A stretch of 64,000 nt of DNA from DASYLJ01 sp964432595. Its GTDB lineage: Bacteria; Desulfobacterota; Binatia; DP-6. Position numbers and translations under genes: made by a program. The notes beneath the pieces are model-generated. The model saw only the letters and a list, made by a program, of their open reading frames with translations, searched no databases and had not been told where the DNA came from. Location of the stretch: NCBI GenBank assembly GCA_964432595.1, contig CAYSOF010000002.1, positions 310,001 through 374,000 on the forward strand. The letters run 5' to 3'. Within the stretch, counting starts at the first letter, position 1. Each line of letters starts with the position of its first letter. Shown piece by piece: positions 39,693-49,024 of this stretch.

Positions 39693-40262
39693 ATGGCGAT
39701 GCGCGAGCGCCGCGAAGCGACCGTCGAGGACCTCGAGCGGATCGAGGGCAAGGCGGAGATCGTCGGCGGACGAATCGTGCTGATGCCGCCGACCGGGGGA
39801 CTGCACGGACATGCGGTGCTCGCGATCGCCGCGTCGCTTCGCGAGCACGTGCTCGCCACGGGGCGCGGCGCCGCCGTGGGGGACGCCGTCGGCTTCATCG
39901 TCGCTCTGCCGCACCGCAGATCGTTCTCGCCGGACGCCGCGTATCACACGCACCCGACGACTATGGACTTCGTTCAGGGCGCACCGCTGTTCGCCGTCGA
40001 GATTCGCAGCAAGACCGACTACGGGCCCGTCGCCGAGCGTCGCCTCGCCGCCAAGCGCGCCGACTACTTCGCCGCCGGCACGCTGGTCGTGTGGGACGTC
40101 GATCTCATCGGCGACGACGTCGTGCGTATCTTCCGCGCGACGACGCCCGACACGCCCGCGATCCGCCGTGCGGGAGAGATCGCCGACGCCGAGCCCGCGG
40201 TGCCCGGCTGGACGTTCGCGGTGGACGCGCTCCGGCTACCCGACCAACCACGCCGTTCGTAG
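39693..40262 (+). CDS. Uma2-family (DUF820) putative endonuclease
   Basis: This is a 189-residue protein of the same family as 25394-25963 but divergent. Motifs include TVEDLERIEGKAEIVGGRIVL, SPDAAYH (acidic), LFAVEIRSKTDYG and KRADYFAAGTLVVWDVD with the E-x-K pair. The first ATG is used; a second ATG two codons later is possible. GGGGGGAGG is upstream. It overlaps the convergent MAPEG gene by 27 bases. Confidence 0.82.
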   Translation: MAMRERREATVEDLERIEGKAEIVGGRIVLMPPTGGLHGHAVLAIAASLREHVLATGRGAAVGDAVGFIVALPHRRSFSPDAAYHTHPTTMDFVQGAPLFAVEIRSKTDYGPVAERRLAAKRADYFAAGTLVVWDVDLIGDDVVRIFRATTPDTPAIRRAGEIADAEPAVPGWTFAVDALRLPDQPRRS

Positions 40263-40640
40263 CAGCAGCGCGAACAGCACGAGCGACCCGAGCGCGAACA
40301 CCGTGAAGCGCACCATGATGACGTTCTTCGTCGCCTGCACCAGCGAGTGCACGACGCGCGCGGCGACGTAGGCCCACGCGAGCGCGACGTTGATCCCGTC
40401 GCCGGCGCCCGCGATCTGCGCCGCGAGCGCCAGCGCGTAGAAGATCGTCGGCTGCTCGTGAAGGTGGTTGTAGTTGTCGGCGACGCGCGCCACCTCGGGT
40501 GGCAGCACGAGCGGCGCGCCGGTGCGCGACAGCTCGTCCACGTCGATCTTCGCCGCCTGCATGGCGGGGATGCGCGTCGCGTACATCCACACCCACATCA
40601 CGAACGTCCAGCCGATGAGCGCGAGAACGGGTCCTACCAT
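40236..40640 (-). CDS. MAPEG-family membrane protein
   Basis: This is a 134-residue protein with four hydrophobic segments. NYNHLHEQPTIFYALALA and AWAYVAARVVHSLVQATKN are the conserved MAPEG blocks (E-x-x-P with the following Arg and His). Bacterial members are mostly of unknown substrate; some use glutathione. It lies 27 bases downstream of the helicase gene on the same strand and overlaps the convergent Uma2 gene. Confidence 0.88.
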   Translation of the reverse strand: MVGPVLALIGWTFVMWVWMYATRIPAMQAAKIDVDELSRTGAPLVLPPEVARVADNYNHLHEQPTIFYALALAAQIAGAGDGINVALAWAYVAARVVHSLVQATKNVIMVRFTVFALGSLVLFALLLRTAWLVG

Positions 40641-40667
40641 GCCGTCACCTCCTGAGGAGCGTGTGGC

Positions 40668-43600
40668 TCAGTCGTCGGGCTCGAGCAAGAACTCGAGGTC
40701 GTCGCGCGTGAGCGCACGGCCGAAGCCGCCCTCGCCGAGGACGTCGCGCACGAGCGCCGCCTTCCGCTGCTGCAGCTCGAAGATCTTCTCCTCGATCGTG
40801 CCGCGCGCGATCAGGCGGAACGCGATCACCGTGCGGTCCTGGCCGATGCGGTGCGTGCGGTCGATGGCCTGCGCCTCGACGGCCGGGTTCCACCACGGGT
40901 CGAACAGCACGACGTAGCTCGCCGCCGTCAGGTTGAGTCCGGTGCCGCCGGCGCGCAGCGAGACGAGGAACACCGACGCGCGCTCGTCGTGCGTGAACGC
41001 CGAGACGACCGCGTCGCGCTTCACCGTCGAGCCCGTCAGCATGTGGTGCGGGATGTCGCGGAAGTGGAGCGTCTCCGCGATCAGCTTCAGGCACTCGACG
41101 AACTGCGAGAAGACGAGCACCTTGTGACCTTCGGCGAGGAGCGGCTCCAGCACCTCGAGCAGCGCGTCGAACTTGCCCGAGCCGACCGACGTCGCGCCGC
41201 CGACGAGCGCCGGATGGCAGCACACCTGACGCAGGCGCGTCAGCGCCGCGAGGATGTCGATGCGGTGCTTGCGGAGGCCGCCGTCGTCCGCCGCGAGCGA
41301 CTGCACGAGCCGGCGGCTCTTCGACAGCTCGGCGAGGTAGAGCTTCCGCTGGCCAGCCGTGAGCTCGCAGTCGCGGCGTTCCTCGATGCGATCGGGCAGG
41401 TCGCGCGCCACCTCGCGCTTCAGCCGTCGGAGCAGCACCGGGCGCAGGCGCGCCGCCAGCAGCGTGCGGACGTGCGCGGGCGCGTCGCCGCGATCGTAGC
41501 GGCCGACGAACTCCGTCCGGCTGCCGAGATAGCCCGGGTTGACGACGCTCATGATGCTCCACAGGTCGAGCGCGCGGTTCTCGAGCGGCGTCCCGGTGAG
41601 CGCGACGCGATGCCTCGCCGTGAGCGCCTGCGCCGCGCGCGTCACCGCCGCGTCCGGGTTCTTCACGTTCTGCGCCTCGTCGAGTACGAGCGCGCGCAGC
41701 GGCAGCGCCTTCCACGCGGCGACGTCCTGACGGAGCAGCGCGTAGTTCGTCACGAGCACGTCGTACTGCGCGGCGTCCTCGCGTCCGGTATGGCGCGCCG
41801 CGCCGCGCTCGAGGACGAGCACGCGCAGCCCCGGCGTGAAGCGCTCCGCCTCGCGGCGCCAGTTGTGCACGACCGACGCGGGACAGACGACGAGGCTCGG
41901 ACCGCCGTCCGGCTCGCGCGCTTTCAGGTGCGCGAGCCACGCGAGCGCCTGCACCGTCTTCCCGAGGCCCATGTCGTCGGCGAGGATCGCGCCGAGGCCG
42001 AGGCTCGACGTCCACGCGAGGAACTCGAGCCCCTGCTGCTGATAGGGACGCAGCGTCGCGCGGAGGTCCGCGGGCGGATCGATGCGCGGCAGGCCGGCGA
42101 ATCCGTCGATCTGGCGGCGCAGCTGGCCGATGGCCGCCATCGTCTCCGGATCGGCGCCGAGCCGCTCGAGTGCGGCGAGACTCTCGGCGCGCGCGCCCGC
42201 GAGCTGCCACGTCGTCACGCGCTGTGCAGGCTCGTCCGGATCGACGCCGAGATCCGCCAGCAGCGCCGCGGCCTCGTCGTGTCCTTCGACGACGTCGCGC
42301 CGCACCCAGCCCGACGGCAGCCGCACGAAGCGCGTCTTCGCCGCGCGCAGCGTCGCCAGCTCCTCCGTCGTGAGCGCGGCGCCTTCCGCCGCCCAGTCGG
42401 CGGAGACGGCGAGCCAGTCGAGCCCGGTGTGCTCGACACGGACGCGCGTGCCGCCGCGGGCGGGCTTGTCGAGCACGCGGCGCACGCGGGGTGTGCCGTA
42501 GAAGGTCACGCCGTCTGGGCGCGCCTCCCAGGCTTCCGCGAGCGCGTCCATCGCGCGACGGCCCGGCCGGATCCACCACCCCTGGTCCAGCGCGACGCCG
42601 GGCGGTCCGTCGTTCGCCGCCAGCGGACGCGCGGACGTCGTCTCGAGCCACGCGACGACCGGCGCCGTCGCCTGGGCATCCGGCGCTTCGAGCCACGCCT
42701 CGGCTTCGGGCATCGCCGCCGGCGCGGGCGCCGGCGGCGCGGCGCCGATCGCGTCGTAGCCGTCTTCCGACGTCGTCGTGGCGAGCCGCGTCCACGCGCC
42801 GTCGGGACCGTACTCGAAGACGACGGTGTCGCGCCCGATCGGATCGCCCGGACGCCAGGGGCCCGTGCACGCGAGGACGCGCAGCTGCACCCAGTCGTCG
42901 TCGCGCAGGTCGACGGCGATGATCATCGCCACCGGATGCACGCGCGTGTGCGTCGCGAGCGTGGTGCGGACGTGCGGGAAACGGTCCGCGAGCAACGTCA
43001 GGAGCCCGCTCGGATCGGCGGGATCGAGCGGCAGCCCGTCGGCCTCGTCGAGGCGCCGCGTGAGCTTCGCGGGCAGCGTCGAGCTCACGGTGACGAACGT
43101 GCCCTCCGCGAGCACGAGGCCGGTGACGAGCCCGACGGCGTACGGATCGTGACGGTCGACGAGGATGGTGCGATCGAGCGGGCGCGAGCGGCCGTCGGGC
43201 CAGACGACGGCGACCTGGATCCACGGGCGCCCGTCGCGCGCGACGCACGTCGGAAGCAGCTGGACCGCGTCGGTCGAGAAGCGCACGGTGTCGCCGGGCG
43301 TGACGCCGGCGAGCGCGGCCAGATCGGGCGGGACGTCGTGGCTCCAGGTCGCGAGCGGCGAGTCGGCGACGCGCGCGAGCAGCTCCGGCAGGGCGCCGTG
43401 GATCGCCGTCGCGTGATCGCTGCCGCCGATGTCGCGCTCGCACAGCCAGGCGAGCAACGCGGTCTCGCGGGGCGGCAGCAGGCGCGGATCGCGGCGCACC
43501 TCGCCCGCGAGCTGGCGCAGCTGCTGCGTCGTCCGCGGCGCGTCGTCCACGCGCGGCGACGTGACGTGCGCGCGACAGACGACGATGGGGCCGTCGGCAG

Positions 43601-44279
43601 CGTGGCCGAGGGAGAAGGCGAGGCGCAGTCGCCGCTCGACGACGGGCTGCCGCCAGCGCACCCACTGCCGCAGCTCGTTCGTCACCTCCGCACGCGTGCG
43701 CGCCTGCATCCGCTCCGCCAGGTCGGGGCGGTCGCGATACGGCTCGAGCGCGGCGGGCAGCCAGCCGCTCGCACGGCGCGCGACCTCGCGCGCGACGCGC
43801 CAGCAGCGCAGGTCGGCGTCGGTCTCCGCGAGCGGCTGCGCGAAAGTGTTGGCGTAGACGAGCGAAGCGATCGGATGGCCGTGCAGCAGCCCGGCGAGCG
43901 CCTGCTCGCGCGCCCATCCCGGGCTCGCGGTGCGCAGCTGGCGCAACGCCGGCGTGGGACGCACGCCACGGGCCGGGCGGGGAATCGTCGGATCGCCGGT
44001 GGCGAGCGCCGCCTGGATCACGGCGACGGCGTGCTTGCACTCGGGCGCGACGGGACAGGTGCACTGCGGGTACCAGCGGTCGAGCTTCCGCGTCCACTCG
44101 ACCTGGTACATCGCCGTGCCGCGGACGGCGGCGCGCAACCGATTGGGCTCGACCGCCAGGAGTGCGACGCGGCCTTGCGCCGCGTAGTCGCGCCCGCGCA
44201 GCAGCATGCGCGGCGGGAAGCGCTCGAGCGCCGATTCCAGGCCGACCGGATCGGATGCGCGCGGGCCGGGCTGGGACAT
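40668..44279 (-). CDS. SWIM zinc-finger SNF2-family helicase
   Basis: This is a 1203-residue protein. An N-terminal SWIM zinc finger is visible as C73-x-C75-x5-C81-x-H83. A long middle region (about 90-720) is poorly conserved. The C-terminal SNF2 ATPase has ADDMGLGKTVQ (motif I), VLDEAQNVKN (II), LTGTPLENR (III), VSLRAGGTGLNL (V) and QAIDRTHRIGQDR (VI). It is a DNA translocase of the RapA/SNF2 type. ATG chosen because GGAAGGAG lies 8 bases upstream; a longer frame to 44423 is not conserved. Confidence 0.92.
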   Translation of the reverse strand: MSQPGPRASDPVGLESALERFPPRMLLRGRDYAAQGRVALLAVEPNRLRAAVRGTAMYQVEWTRKLDRWYPQCTCPVAPECKHAVAVIQAALATGDPTIPRPARGVRPTPALRQLRTASPGWAREQALAGLLHGHPIASLVYANTFAQPLAETDADLRCWRVAREVARRASGWLPAALEPYRDRPDLAERMQARTRAEVTNELRQWVRWRQPVVERRLRLAFSLGHAADGPIVVCRAHVTSPRVDDAPRTTQQLRQLAGEVRRDPRLLPPRETALLAWLCERDIGGSDHATAIHGALPELLARVADSPLATWSHDVPPDLAALAGVTPGDTVRFSTDAVQLLPTCVARDGRPWIQVAVVWPDGRSRPLDRTILVDRHDPYAVGLVTGLVLAEGTFVTVSSTLPAKLTRRLDEADGLPLDPADPSGLLTLLADRFPHVRTTLATHTRVHPVAMIIAVDLRDDDWVQLRVLACTGPWRPGDPIGRDTVVFEYGPDGAWTRLATTTSEDGYDAIGAAPPAPAPAAMPEAEAWLEAPDAQATAPVVAWLETTSARPLAANDGPPGVALDQGWWIRPGRRAMDALAEAWEARPDGVTFYGTPRVRRVLDKPARGGTRVRVEHTGLDWLAVSADWAAEGAALTTEELATLRAAKTRFVRLPSGWVRRDVVEGHDEAAALLADLGVDPDEPAQRVTTWQLAGARAESLAALERLGADPETMAAIGQLRRQIDGFAGLPRIDPPADLRATLRPYQQQGLEFLAWTSSLGLGAILADDMGLGKTVQALAWLAHLKAREPDGGPSLVVCPASVVHNWRREAERFTPGLRVLVLERGAARHTGREDAAQYDVLVTNYALLRQDVAAWKALPLRALVLDEAQNVKNPDAAVTRAAQALTARHRVALTGTPLENRALDLWSIMSVVNPGYLGSRTEFVGRYDRGDAPAHVRTLLAARLRPVLLRRLKREVARDLPDRIEERRDCELTAGQRKLYLAELSKSRRLVQSLAADDGGLRKHRIDILAALTRLRQVCCHPALVGGATSVGSGKFDALLEVLEPLLAEGHKVLVFSQFVECLKLIAETLHFRDIPHHMLTGSTVKRDAVVSAFTHDERASVFLVSLRAGGTGLNLTAASYVVLFDPWWNPAVEAQAIDRTHRIGQDRTVIAFRLIARGTIEEKIFELQQRKAALVRDVLGEGGFGRALTRDDLEFLLEPDD

Positions 44280-44369
44280 CCCCGTTCTCCTTCCGCATCG
44301 CGCCGATGGTGGCAAGTCGCGACACGCATGCGTGCCCCGTCGCGTCCCAGAAGCGGACTCGAGATCGCC

Positions 44370-44432
44370 ATGGAGTATGCCGTCATCGCCATCGTGCTGC
44401 TCGTGATCGGCCTCGTCGCGCACCGCGCGTGA
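44370..44432 (+). CDS. Possible 20-residue membrane peptide
   Basis: ATG at 44370 opens a 20-residue ORF, MEYAVIAIVLLVIGLVAHRA, that would form a single transmembrane helix. It lies between the divergent helicase and lptC genes. There is no good ribosome site and no known homologue is recalled, so it may be chance. Confidence 0.2.
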   Translation: MEYAVIAIVLLVIGLVAHRA

Positions 44433-44446
44433 GGGGGTACTTCACC

Positions 44447-44475
44447 TTTACACCCCCACCCCCCCGTGCTAGCTC
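44447..44475 (+). promoter_or_regulatory. Candidate promoter of the lpt-rpoN operon
   Basis: TTTACA (44447-44452), a 17-base C-rich spacer and TAGCTC (44470-44475) precede lptC by about 20 bases. The -35 match is five of six, the -10 weaker. No other candidate is seen in the gap after the helicase gene. Confidence 0.4.
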
Positions 44476-44496
44476 GTGCTGCTCGACGGAACCCCC

Positions 44497-45090
44497 ATGC
44501 GAAGGTCACGGCTGCGCGCCGGTCTGCTGGTCGTGGTAGCCATCTCCCTCGTTGGGATCGGCTATCAGGTGTGGCGCAACGTAGTGGAGCGGGCGCCACG
44601 TTCACTCGAGGAGCTCGGGGTCCAGCTGCTCCCACAGGTGGCGCAGCACATCCGGAACTTCCGCCGTGTGAAGGTGAAGGGTGGTCGGATGGAGTGGGAG
44701 ATCACGGCCAGCGACGGGCAGTACTACGAGGAGCGCAACGAAGTCGTCGTGCGCGATCCCGAGGTCAGCTTCTACGAAGAGGACGGCCGTCGCCGCGGTC
44801 GACTCACCGGTTCCGAAGGCCGGCTCGTGCTCCACAAAGAGGGCAAGGAGATCGACTCCGTCGTCCTCACCGGCAGCGTCATCGTGTGGATCGACGACCT
44901 CGAGCTGCGCACCGACGAGGCCACGTACGACCGCGTGAGCGACCGCATCAGCGCGCAGGGCGCCGTCAGCATCGTCGGCAGCGAAATCGACGTTCACGGT
45001 GTGGGCATGGAGGTCGACGTCGCCCCGCAGCGCATCCGCTTGCTCGACGACGTGCGGACCGTCCTGAGGAGCGATGCGAAGACGTCCTGA
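44497..45090 (+). CDS. lptC: LPS export ABC transporter periplasmic protein LptC
   Basis: This is a 197-residue protein with one N-terminal transmembrane helix (LLVVVAISLVGIGYQVW) and a periplasmic LptC/OstA-like beta-jellyroll (SLEELGVQLLPQ, WEITASDGQYYEERNEVVV, and DLELRTDEATYDRVSDRIS). It receives lipopolysaccharide from the LptB2FG complex and hands it to LptA. The ATG at 44497 precedes the anchor; an in-frame ATG 7 codons upstream is possible. It overlaps lptA by 17 bases. Confidence 0.88.
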   Translation: MRRSRLRAGLLVVVAISLVGIGYQVWRNVVERAPRSLEELGVQLLPQVAQHIRNFRRVKVKGGRMEWEITASDGQYYEERNEVVVRDPEVSFYEEDGRRRGRLTGSEGRLVLHKEGKEIDSVVLTGSVIVWIDDLELRTDEATYDRVSDRISAQGAVSIVGSEIDVHGVGMEVDVAPQRIRLLDDVRTVLRSDAKTS

Positions 45091-45745
45091 TCCACGCGCG
45101 TCGCTCCTCCTGACGATGCTGCTCGCCACGTCCGCCGCCGCGGCGCCCGCGGGCGGCGACGCGCCGGGCGGCATCCTCGGGCTCGGTGGACTCGGCGGGA
45201 ACCGCAAGGATCCGATCACCGTCACCGCCGACAACCTCGAGTACGACTACAAGTCGAACGTCGTCGTCTACAAAGGGACGGTCGAGGTCGTGCAGGGCGA
45301 CGTCAAGCTGCGCAGCGACAATCTCACCATCACGCTCGCCGGCGACGCGAAGGACACGCAGAAGCCCACCGAGGGCGAGCCCGCGGCGGCGCCCGACGAA
45401 TCGGCGCGCGTGAAGGAGATCGTCGCACTCGGCAACGTACGCATCGATCAGGGTTCACGATGGGCGGTCGGCGGTCGTGCGGTGTTCGATCAGGACAATC
45501 GCACGCTGGTGCTCACCGAGAGCCCCGTGTTGCACGAGGGCAAGAACGAAGTCGCCGGCGATCGCGTCGTCGTCTTCCTCGACGAGGATCGCAGCGTCGT
45601 CGAGGGCGGCCGCAAGCGCGTGAAGGCGGTGTTCTTTCCCGGCTCGGATGGTGGCGGTGGCAGCGCCGCCAAGTCCGACGGCAAGCCCGACGGGAAGCCG
45701 AAGAAGAAGCGCGGCGAGACGGCCGCGGCGGCGGAGCGGCGGTGA
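45074..45745 (+). CDS. lptA: LPS transport periplasmic protein LptA
   Basis: This is a 223-residue protein with a Sec signal peptide (RASLLLTMLLATSAAAAPA) and an OstA/LptA domain (PITVTADNLEYDYKSNVVVYKG, then VVQGDVKLRSDNLTI). An inserted Gly/Ala/Pro-rich stretch precedes the beta repeats, and a Lys/Gly-rich tail follows, so it is longer than E. coli LptA (185). It forms the periplasmic bridge for lipopolysaccharide. Its stop overlaps the lptB GTG. Confidence 0.88.
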   Translation: MRRRPDPRASLLLTMLLATSAAAAPAGGDAPGGILGLGGLGGNRKDPITVTADNLEYDYKSNVVVYKGTVEVVQGDVKLRSDNLTITLAGDAKDTQKPTEGEPAAAPDESARVKEIVALGNVRIDQGSRWAVGGRAVFDQDNRTLVLTESPVLHEGKNEVAGDRVVVFLDEDRSVVEGGRKRVKAVFFPGSDGGGGSAAKSDGKPDGKPKKKRGETAAAAERR

Positions 45746-46479
45746 ACGGCGCGGGCGCAGCGCTCCTGCGCGGCGAAGGGCTCACCAAGTCGTTCGGTGG
45801 CCGCTGTGTCGTGAATCAGATCTCGATCGAGGTGCACGCGGGCGAGATCGTCGGGCTGCTCGGCCCGAACGGCGCGGGTAAGACGACCAGCTTCCACATG
45901 CTCGTCGGCCTGCAGCATCCCGACGCGGGCCGCGTGCTGCTGAACGGCGAAGACGTCACGCAGCTGCCGATGTACGAGCGCGCGCGGCGCGGGATCGGCT
46001 ACCTGCCGCAGGAGGCGTCGATCTTCCGCAAGCTCACGGTCGAGGAGAACATCCTCTGCATCCTCGAGACGCTGCAGCTCGCGCCCGCGGAGCGCGCGGA
46101 ACGCCTGCAGCAGCTGCTCGACGAGCTCGGCATCGCGCGTCTGGCGAAGAGCAAGGCGCAGTCGCTGTCGGGCGGCGAGCGTCGCCGGCTCGAGATCACG
46201 CGCGCGCTCGTGATCTCGCCGTCGTTCATGCTCCTGGACGAGCCCTTTGCGGGCATCGATCCCATCGCCGTGGTTGACATTCAGAGTATAGTCACTCAGT
46301 TAAAGACGAGGGGCATCGGCGTCCTCATCACTGATCACAACGTGCGTGAAACCCTTGGCATATGTGACCGCGCGTACATCGTGAACGAAGGCGCGGTGCT
46401 CGAGGAAGGCGTCCCGGCCCACATCGCGGCCAGCCGCCGCGCACGCGAGATCTACCTCGGTGAGAAGTTCCGCCTGTAG
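45742..46479 (+). CDS. lptB: LPS export ABC transporter ATP-binding protein LptB
   Basis: This is a 245-residue ATPase with Walker A GPNGAGKTT, signature SLSGGERRRLEITRAL, Walker B FMLLDEPFAGIDPIAV and H-loop ITDHNVRETL; FAGIDP is typical of LptB. It powers lipopolysaccharide extraction by LptFG (not in this window). The GTG start overlaps the lptA stop (GTGA). It is followed by rpoN after 15 bases. Confidence 0.95.
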   Translation: MNGAGAALLRGEGLTKSFGGRCVVNQISIEVHAGEIVGLLGPNGAGKTTSFHMLVGLQHPDAGRVLLNGEDVTQLPMYERARRGIGYLPQEASIFRKLTVEENILCILETLQLAPAERAERLQQLLDELGIARLAKSKAQSLSGGERRRLEITRALVISPSFMLLDEPFAGIDPIAVVDIQSIVTQLKTRGIGVLITDHNVRETLGICDRAYIVNEGAVLEEGVPAHIAASRRAREIYLGEKFRL

Positions 46480-46494
46480 GCCCCTGGTCCCCTG

Positions 46495-47976
46495 ATGGCC
46501 GATACGCGCATCGTACTGCAGCACCGTCTGACGCAGCAGCTCGTCATGACGCCGCAGCTGCGGCAGGCCATCAAGATACTCCAGGTGTCGCGCGCGGAGC
46601 TCGAGTCGCTCATCGACCAGGAGCTCACCGAGAATCCGGTGCTCGAAGAGCACCTCGTCGAGGACAAGCCGGACGGCGAAGTCGAGGTCCCCACCGTCGA
46701 CGGACAGAACGGGCTCGACGAGTGGCAGCAGACCGAAACGCCCGCGCAGCCGGAAGTCGCCGAAGCCTCCAGCATCGATCAGATCGACTGGAAGGAATTC
46801 GCCGAGACGTACAGCAACGACATCCACGGCTCGGTCGGCGGCGGCAGTCACGACGACGACGACGAGCGGCGTCCCGCGCTCGAGAACATCCTGGTGAAGC
46901 GCACGCTGCTGCCCGATCATCTCATGTGGCAGCTGCGCCTGTCGGACATCCCCGATGCCGACAAGGAGCTCGGCGCACTCATCATCGGCAGCCTCGACAA
47001 GGACGGCTACCTCACGCTCACGGTCGACGAGATCGCCTTCATCGCGAACGTCTGGCCCGACACGACGATGGTCGAGCGCGTGCTCCGTCGCATCCAGGAG
47101 TGCGATCCGCCCGGCGTCGCCGCACGCGACCTCGCCGAGTGCCTGCTGATCCAGCTGCGCCAGCTCGGGCTCACCGACGACTCGCTGCCGGCGCGCATCG
47201 TGCGCGATCACCTGCCGATGCTCGAGAGCCGTCGCTTCGATCGTCTCGCGCGCGAGCTCGGTGTCACCATCGAGCAGGTCGCGGAAGCGACGAAGATCGT
47301 CTCGGTGCTCGAGCCCAAGCCGGGCCGCGACTTCAGCGAAGGTGAGACCCGTTACGTCACGCCCGACGTCTACGTGCAGAAGGTCGGCGACGAGTACGTC
47401 GTCACGCTGAACGAAGACGGCTTGCCGCGCCTGCGCGTCTCGTCATTCTATCGGCAGATGCTCGGTCGCAACGGATCGCCCGAGGCGCGCGGCTACATCC
47501 AGGAGAAGATGCGCGCGGCCGCGTGGCTCATCAAGTCGATCCACCAGCGCCAGCGGACGCTCTACATGGTGACGTCGAGCATCGTGAAGTTCCAGCAGGA
47601 CTTCCTCGATCGCGGCGTCTCGCAGCTTCGCCCGCTGGTGCTGAAGGACGTCGCCAACGACATCGGCATGCACGAGTCGACGGTGAGCCGCGCCACCGCC
47701 GGCAAGTACGTCCACACGCCGCAGGGTACGTTCGAGCTCAAGTACTTCTTCACGTCGAGCCTGCGCAGCGGCCACGGGGAAGAGGTCTCCGCGGAAAGCG
47801 TCAAGGAGAAGATCCGCTCGATCATCGCCAAGGAAGACGCACGGAAGCCGTTGAGCGATCAGTACATCGCCGAGCTGCTCGCCAAGGAGCAGATCGACAT
47901 CGCCCGGCGGACCGTGGCGAAGTACCGCGAGCTCATGGGCATCCTGCCGTCGTCCAAGCGCAAGCAGGTGTACTAG
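46495..47976 (+). CDS. rpoN: RNA polymerase sigma-54 factor
   Basis: This is a 493-residue protein. Region I is glutamine/leucine-rich (LQHRLTQQLVMTPQLRQAIKILQ), region II is acidic (DDDDERR), and the C-terminal part has the helix-turn-helix DIGMHESTVSRATAGKYV and the RpoN box ARRTVAKYRE. It directs RNA polymerase to -24/-12 promoters such as that of the nitrate operon (10429-10443). Position between lptB and hpf is conserved across Gram-negatives. Confidence 0.97.
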   Translation: MADTRIVLQHRLTQQLVMTPQLRQAIKILQVSRAELESLIDQELTENPVLEEHLVEDKPDGEVEVPTVDGQNGLDEWQQTETPAQPEVAEASSIDQIDWKEFAETYSNDIHGSVGGGSHDDDDERRPALENILVKRTLLPDHLMWQLRLSDIPDADKELGALIIGSLDKDGYLTLTVDEIAFIANVWPDTTMVERVLRRIQECDPPGVAARDLAECLLIQLRQLGLTDDSLPARIVRDHLPMLESRRFDRLARELGVTIEQVAEATKIVSVLEPKPGRDFSEGETRYVTPDVYVQKVGDEYVVTLNEDGLPRLRVSSFYRQMLGRNGSPEARGYIQEKMRAAAWLIKSIHQRQRTLYMVTSSIVKFQQDFLDRGVSQLRPLVLKDVANDIGMHESTVSRATAGKYVHTPQGTFELKYFFTSSLRSGHGEEVSAESVKEKIRSIIAKEDARKPLSDQYIAELLAKEQIDIARRTVAKYRELMGILPSSKRKQVY

Positions 47977-48023
47977 GGTACCGGCCTGGCGCCTGCCGCT
48001 GGCGCGGCCCGAGGAGGGGCCTG

Positions 48024-48554
48024 ATGCAGATCACCGTCACGTTCCGGCACGTCGATGCGTCGCCGGCCCTTCGCGAGTACGCCGAGGACAAGATCACCCG
48101 GGTCACGAAGAAGTACCTTCGTCGTCCCGTGGATGCGCACGTGATCCTCGCCGTCGCGAAGCAGAACCACACGGCCGAGATCACGCTCCACGCCGATCAC
48201 CATCCGCTGTTCGCGAAGGAGACTACGCCCGACCTGTACTCGGCGATCGATCTCGCGGTCGCGAAGCTCGAGCACCAGGCGCAAAAGCTCAAGACGAAGC
48301 GCGCCGGGCGCAAGGGCGGCGCCACGGCCCGCGTCGCACCGCCGCCGCTCGATCTCGACGGCGCCGCGCCGCGGCCGAAGGTCCATGCGCGCACCGTCGC
48401 GCCGCGCACGATGTCCGTCGAGAACGCGATCACGCGGCTCGGGCGCTCGGAGGACGAAGTCCTCGTGTTCATCAACGATGCAACCCAGCGCCTCGCCGTC
48501 GCGTATCGACGCAAGGACGGCAGCTACGGCCTGGTGAAGCCCTCCGGGGTGTAG
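48024..48554 (+). CDS. hpf: Ribosome hibernation promoting factor, long form
   Basis: This is a 176-residue protein. Residues 1-~95 form the ribosome-binding HPF/YfiA domain (MQITVTFRHVDASPALREYAEDKI), then a short basic linker, then a C-terminal dimerisation domain (SVENAITRLGRSEDEVLVFINDATQ) characteristic of long HPF. The long form can dimerise 70S ribosomes into 100S without RMF. GAGGAGGGG upstream of the ATG is a strong ribosome-binding site. Confidence 0.92.
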   Translation: MQITVTFRHVDASPALREYAEDKITRVTKKYLRRPVDAHVILAVAKQNHTAEITLHADHHPLFAKETTPDLYSAIDLAVAKLEHQAQKLKTKRAGRKGGATARVAPPPLDLDGAAPRPKVHARTVAPRTMSVENAITRLGRSEDEVLVFINDATQRLAVAYRRKDGSYGLVKPSGV

Positions 48555-48562
48555 GACCACAC

Positions 48563-49024
48563 ATGAAGATCGAGGACATCCTCGCCGAGGAGCTCGTGAT
48601 CCCGGCGTTGACGGCGCGCAGCAAGGCCGACGTGCTCGAAGAGTTGGCCGGCGCGGTGTCGGGAGTCCATCCCGAGCTCGACCGGACGCGTCTCGTGCAG
48701 GCGCTCGAGGATCGCGAGCGGCTCAACAGCACCGCGCTCGGCGACGGCGTCGCGATCCCCCACGGCAAGCTGCCGGGACTGAAGCGCGTCTTCGCGGCGT
48801 TCGGCCGCAGCCGTCAGGGCGTCGACTTCCAGTCGCTCGACGGCAAGCCGACGCATCTGTTCTTCCTGCTCGTCGCGCCCGAGGATTCCGCCGGCGCGCA
48901 CCTGAAGGCACTCGCGCGCATCTCGCGTCTCCTGAAGGACGAGTCGTTCCGCGTGCGCCTGCTGCAAGCGGCCGATCAGCACGAGCTCTGGACGACGATC
49001 CGGGAAGAGGACGCGCGGTATTGA
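48563..49024 (+). CDS. ptsN: PTS IIA-like nitrogen-regulatory protein
   Basis: This is a 153-residue protein with the phosphorylation site His67 in GVAIPHGKLPG and the fructose-type EIIA fold. It is the regulatory EIIA(Ntr), linked to nitrogen and potassium control. It starts 8 bases after hpf, and its stop overlaps the TTG start of hprK. Confidence 0.92.
   Translation: MKIEDILAEELVIPALTARSKADVLEELAGAVSGVHPELDRTRLVQALEDRERLNSTALGDGVAIPHGKLPGLKRVFAAFGRSRQGVDFQSLDGKPTHLFFLLVAPEDSAGAHLKALARISRLLKDESFRVRLLQAADQHELWTTIREEDARY

Noticed and set aside
40668..44423. Longer helicase start at 44423
   Set aside because: The additional 48 residues are unconserved and the ATG at 44279 has a strong ribosome-binding site.
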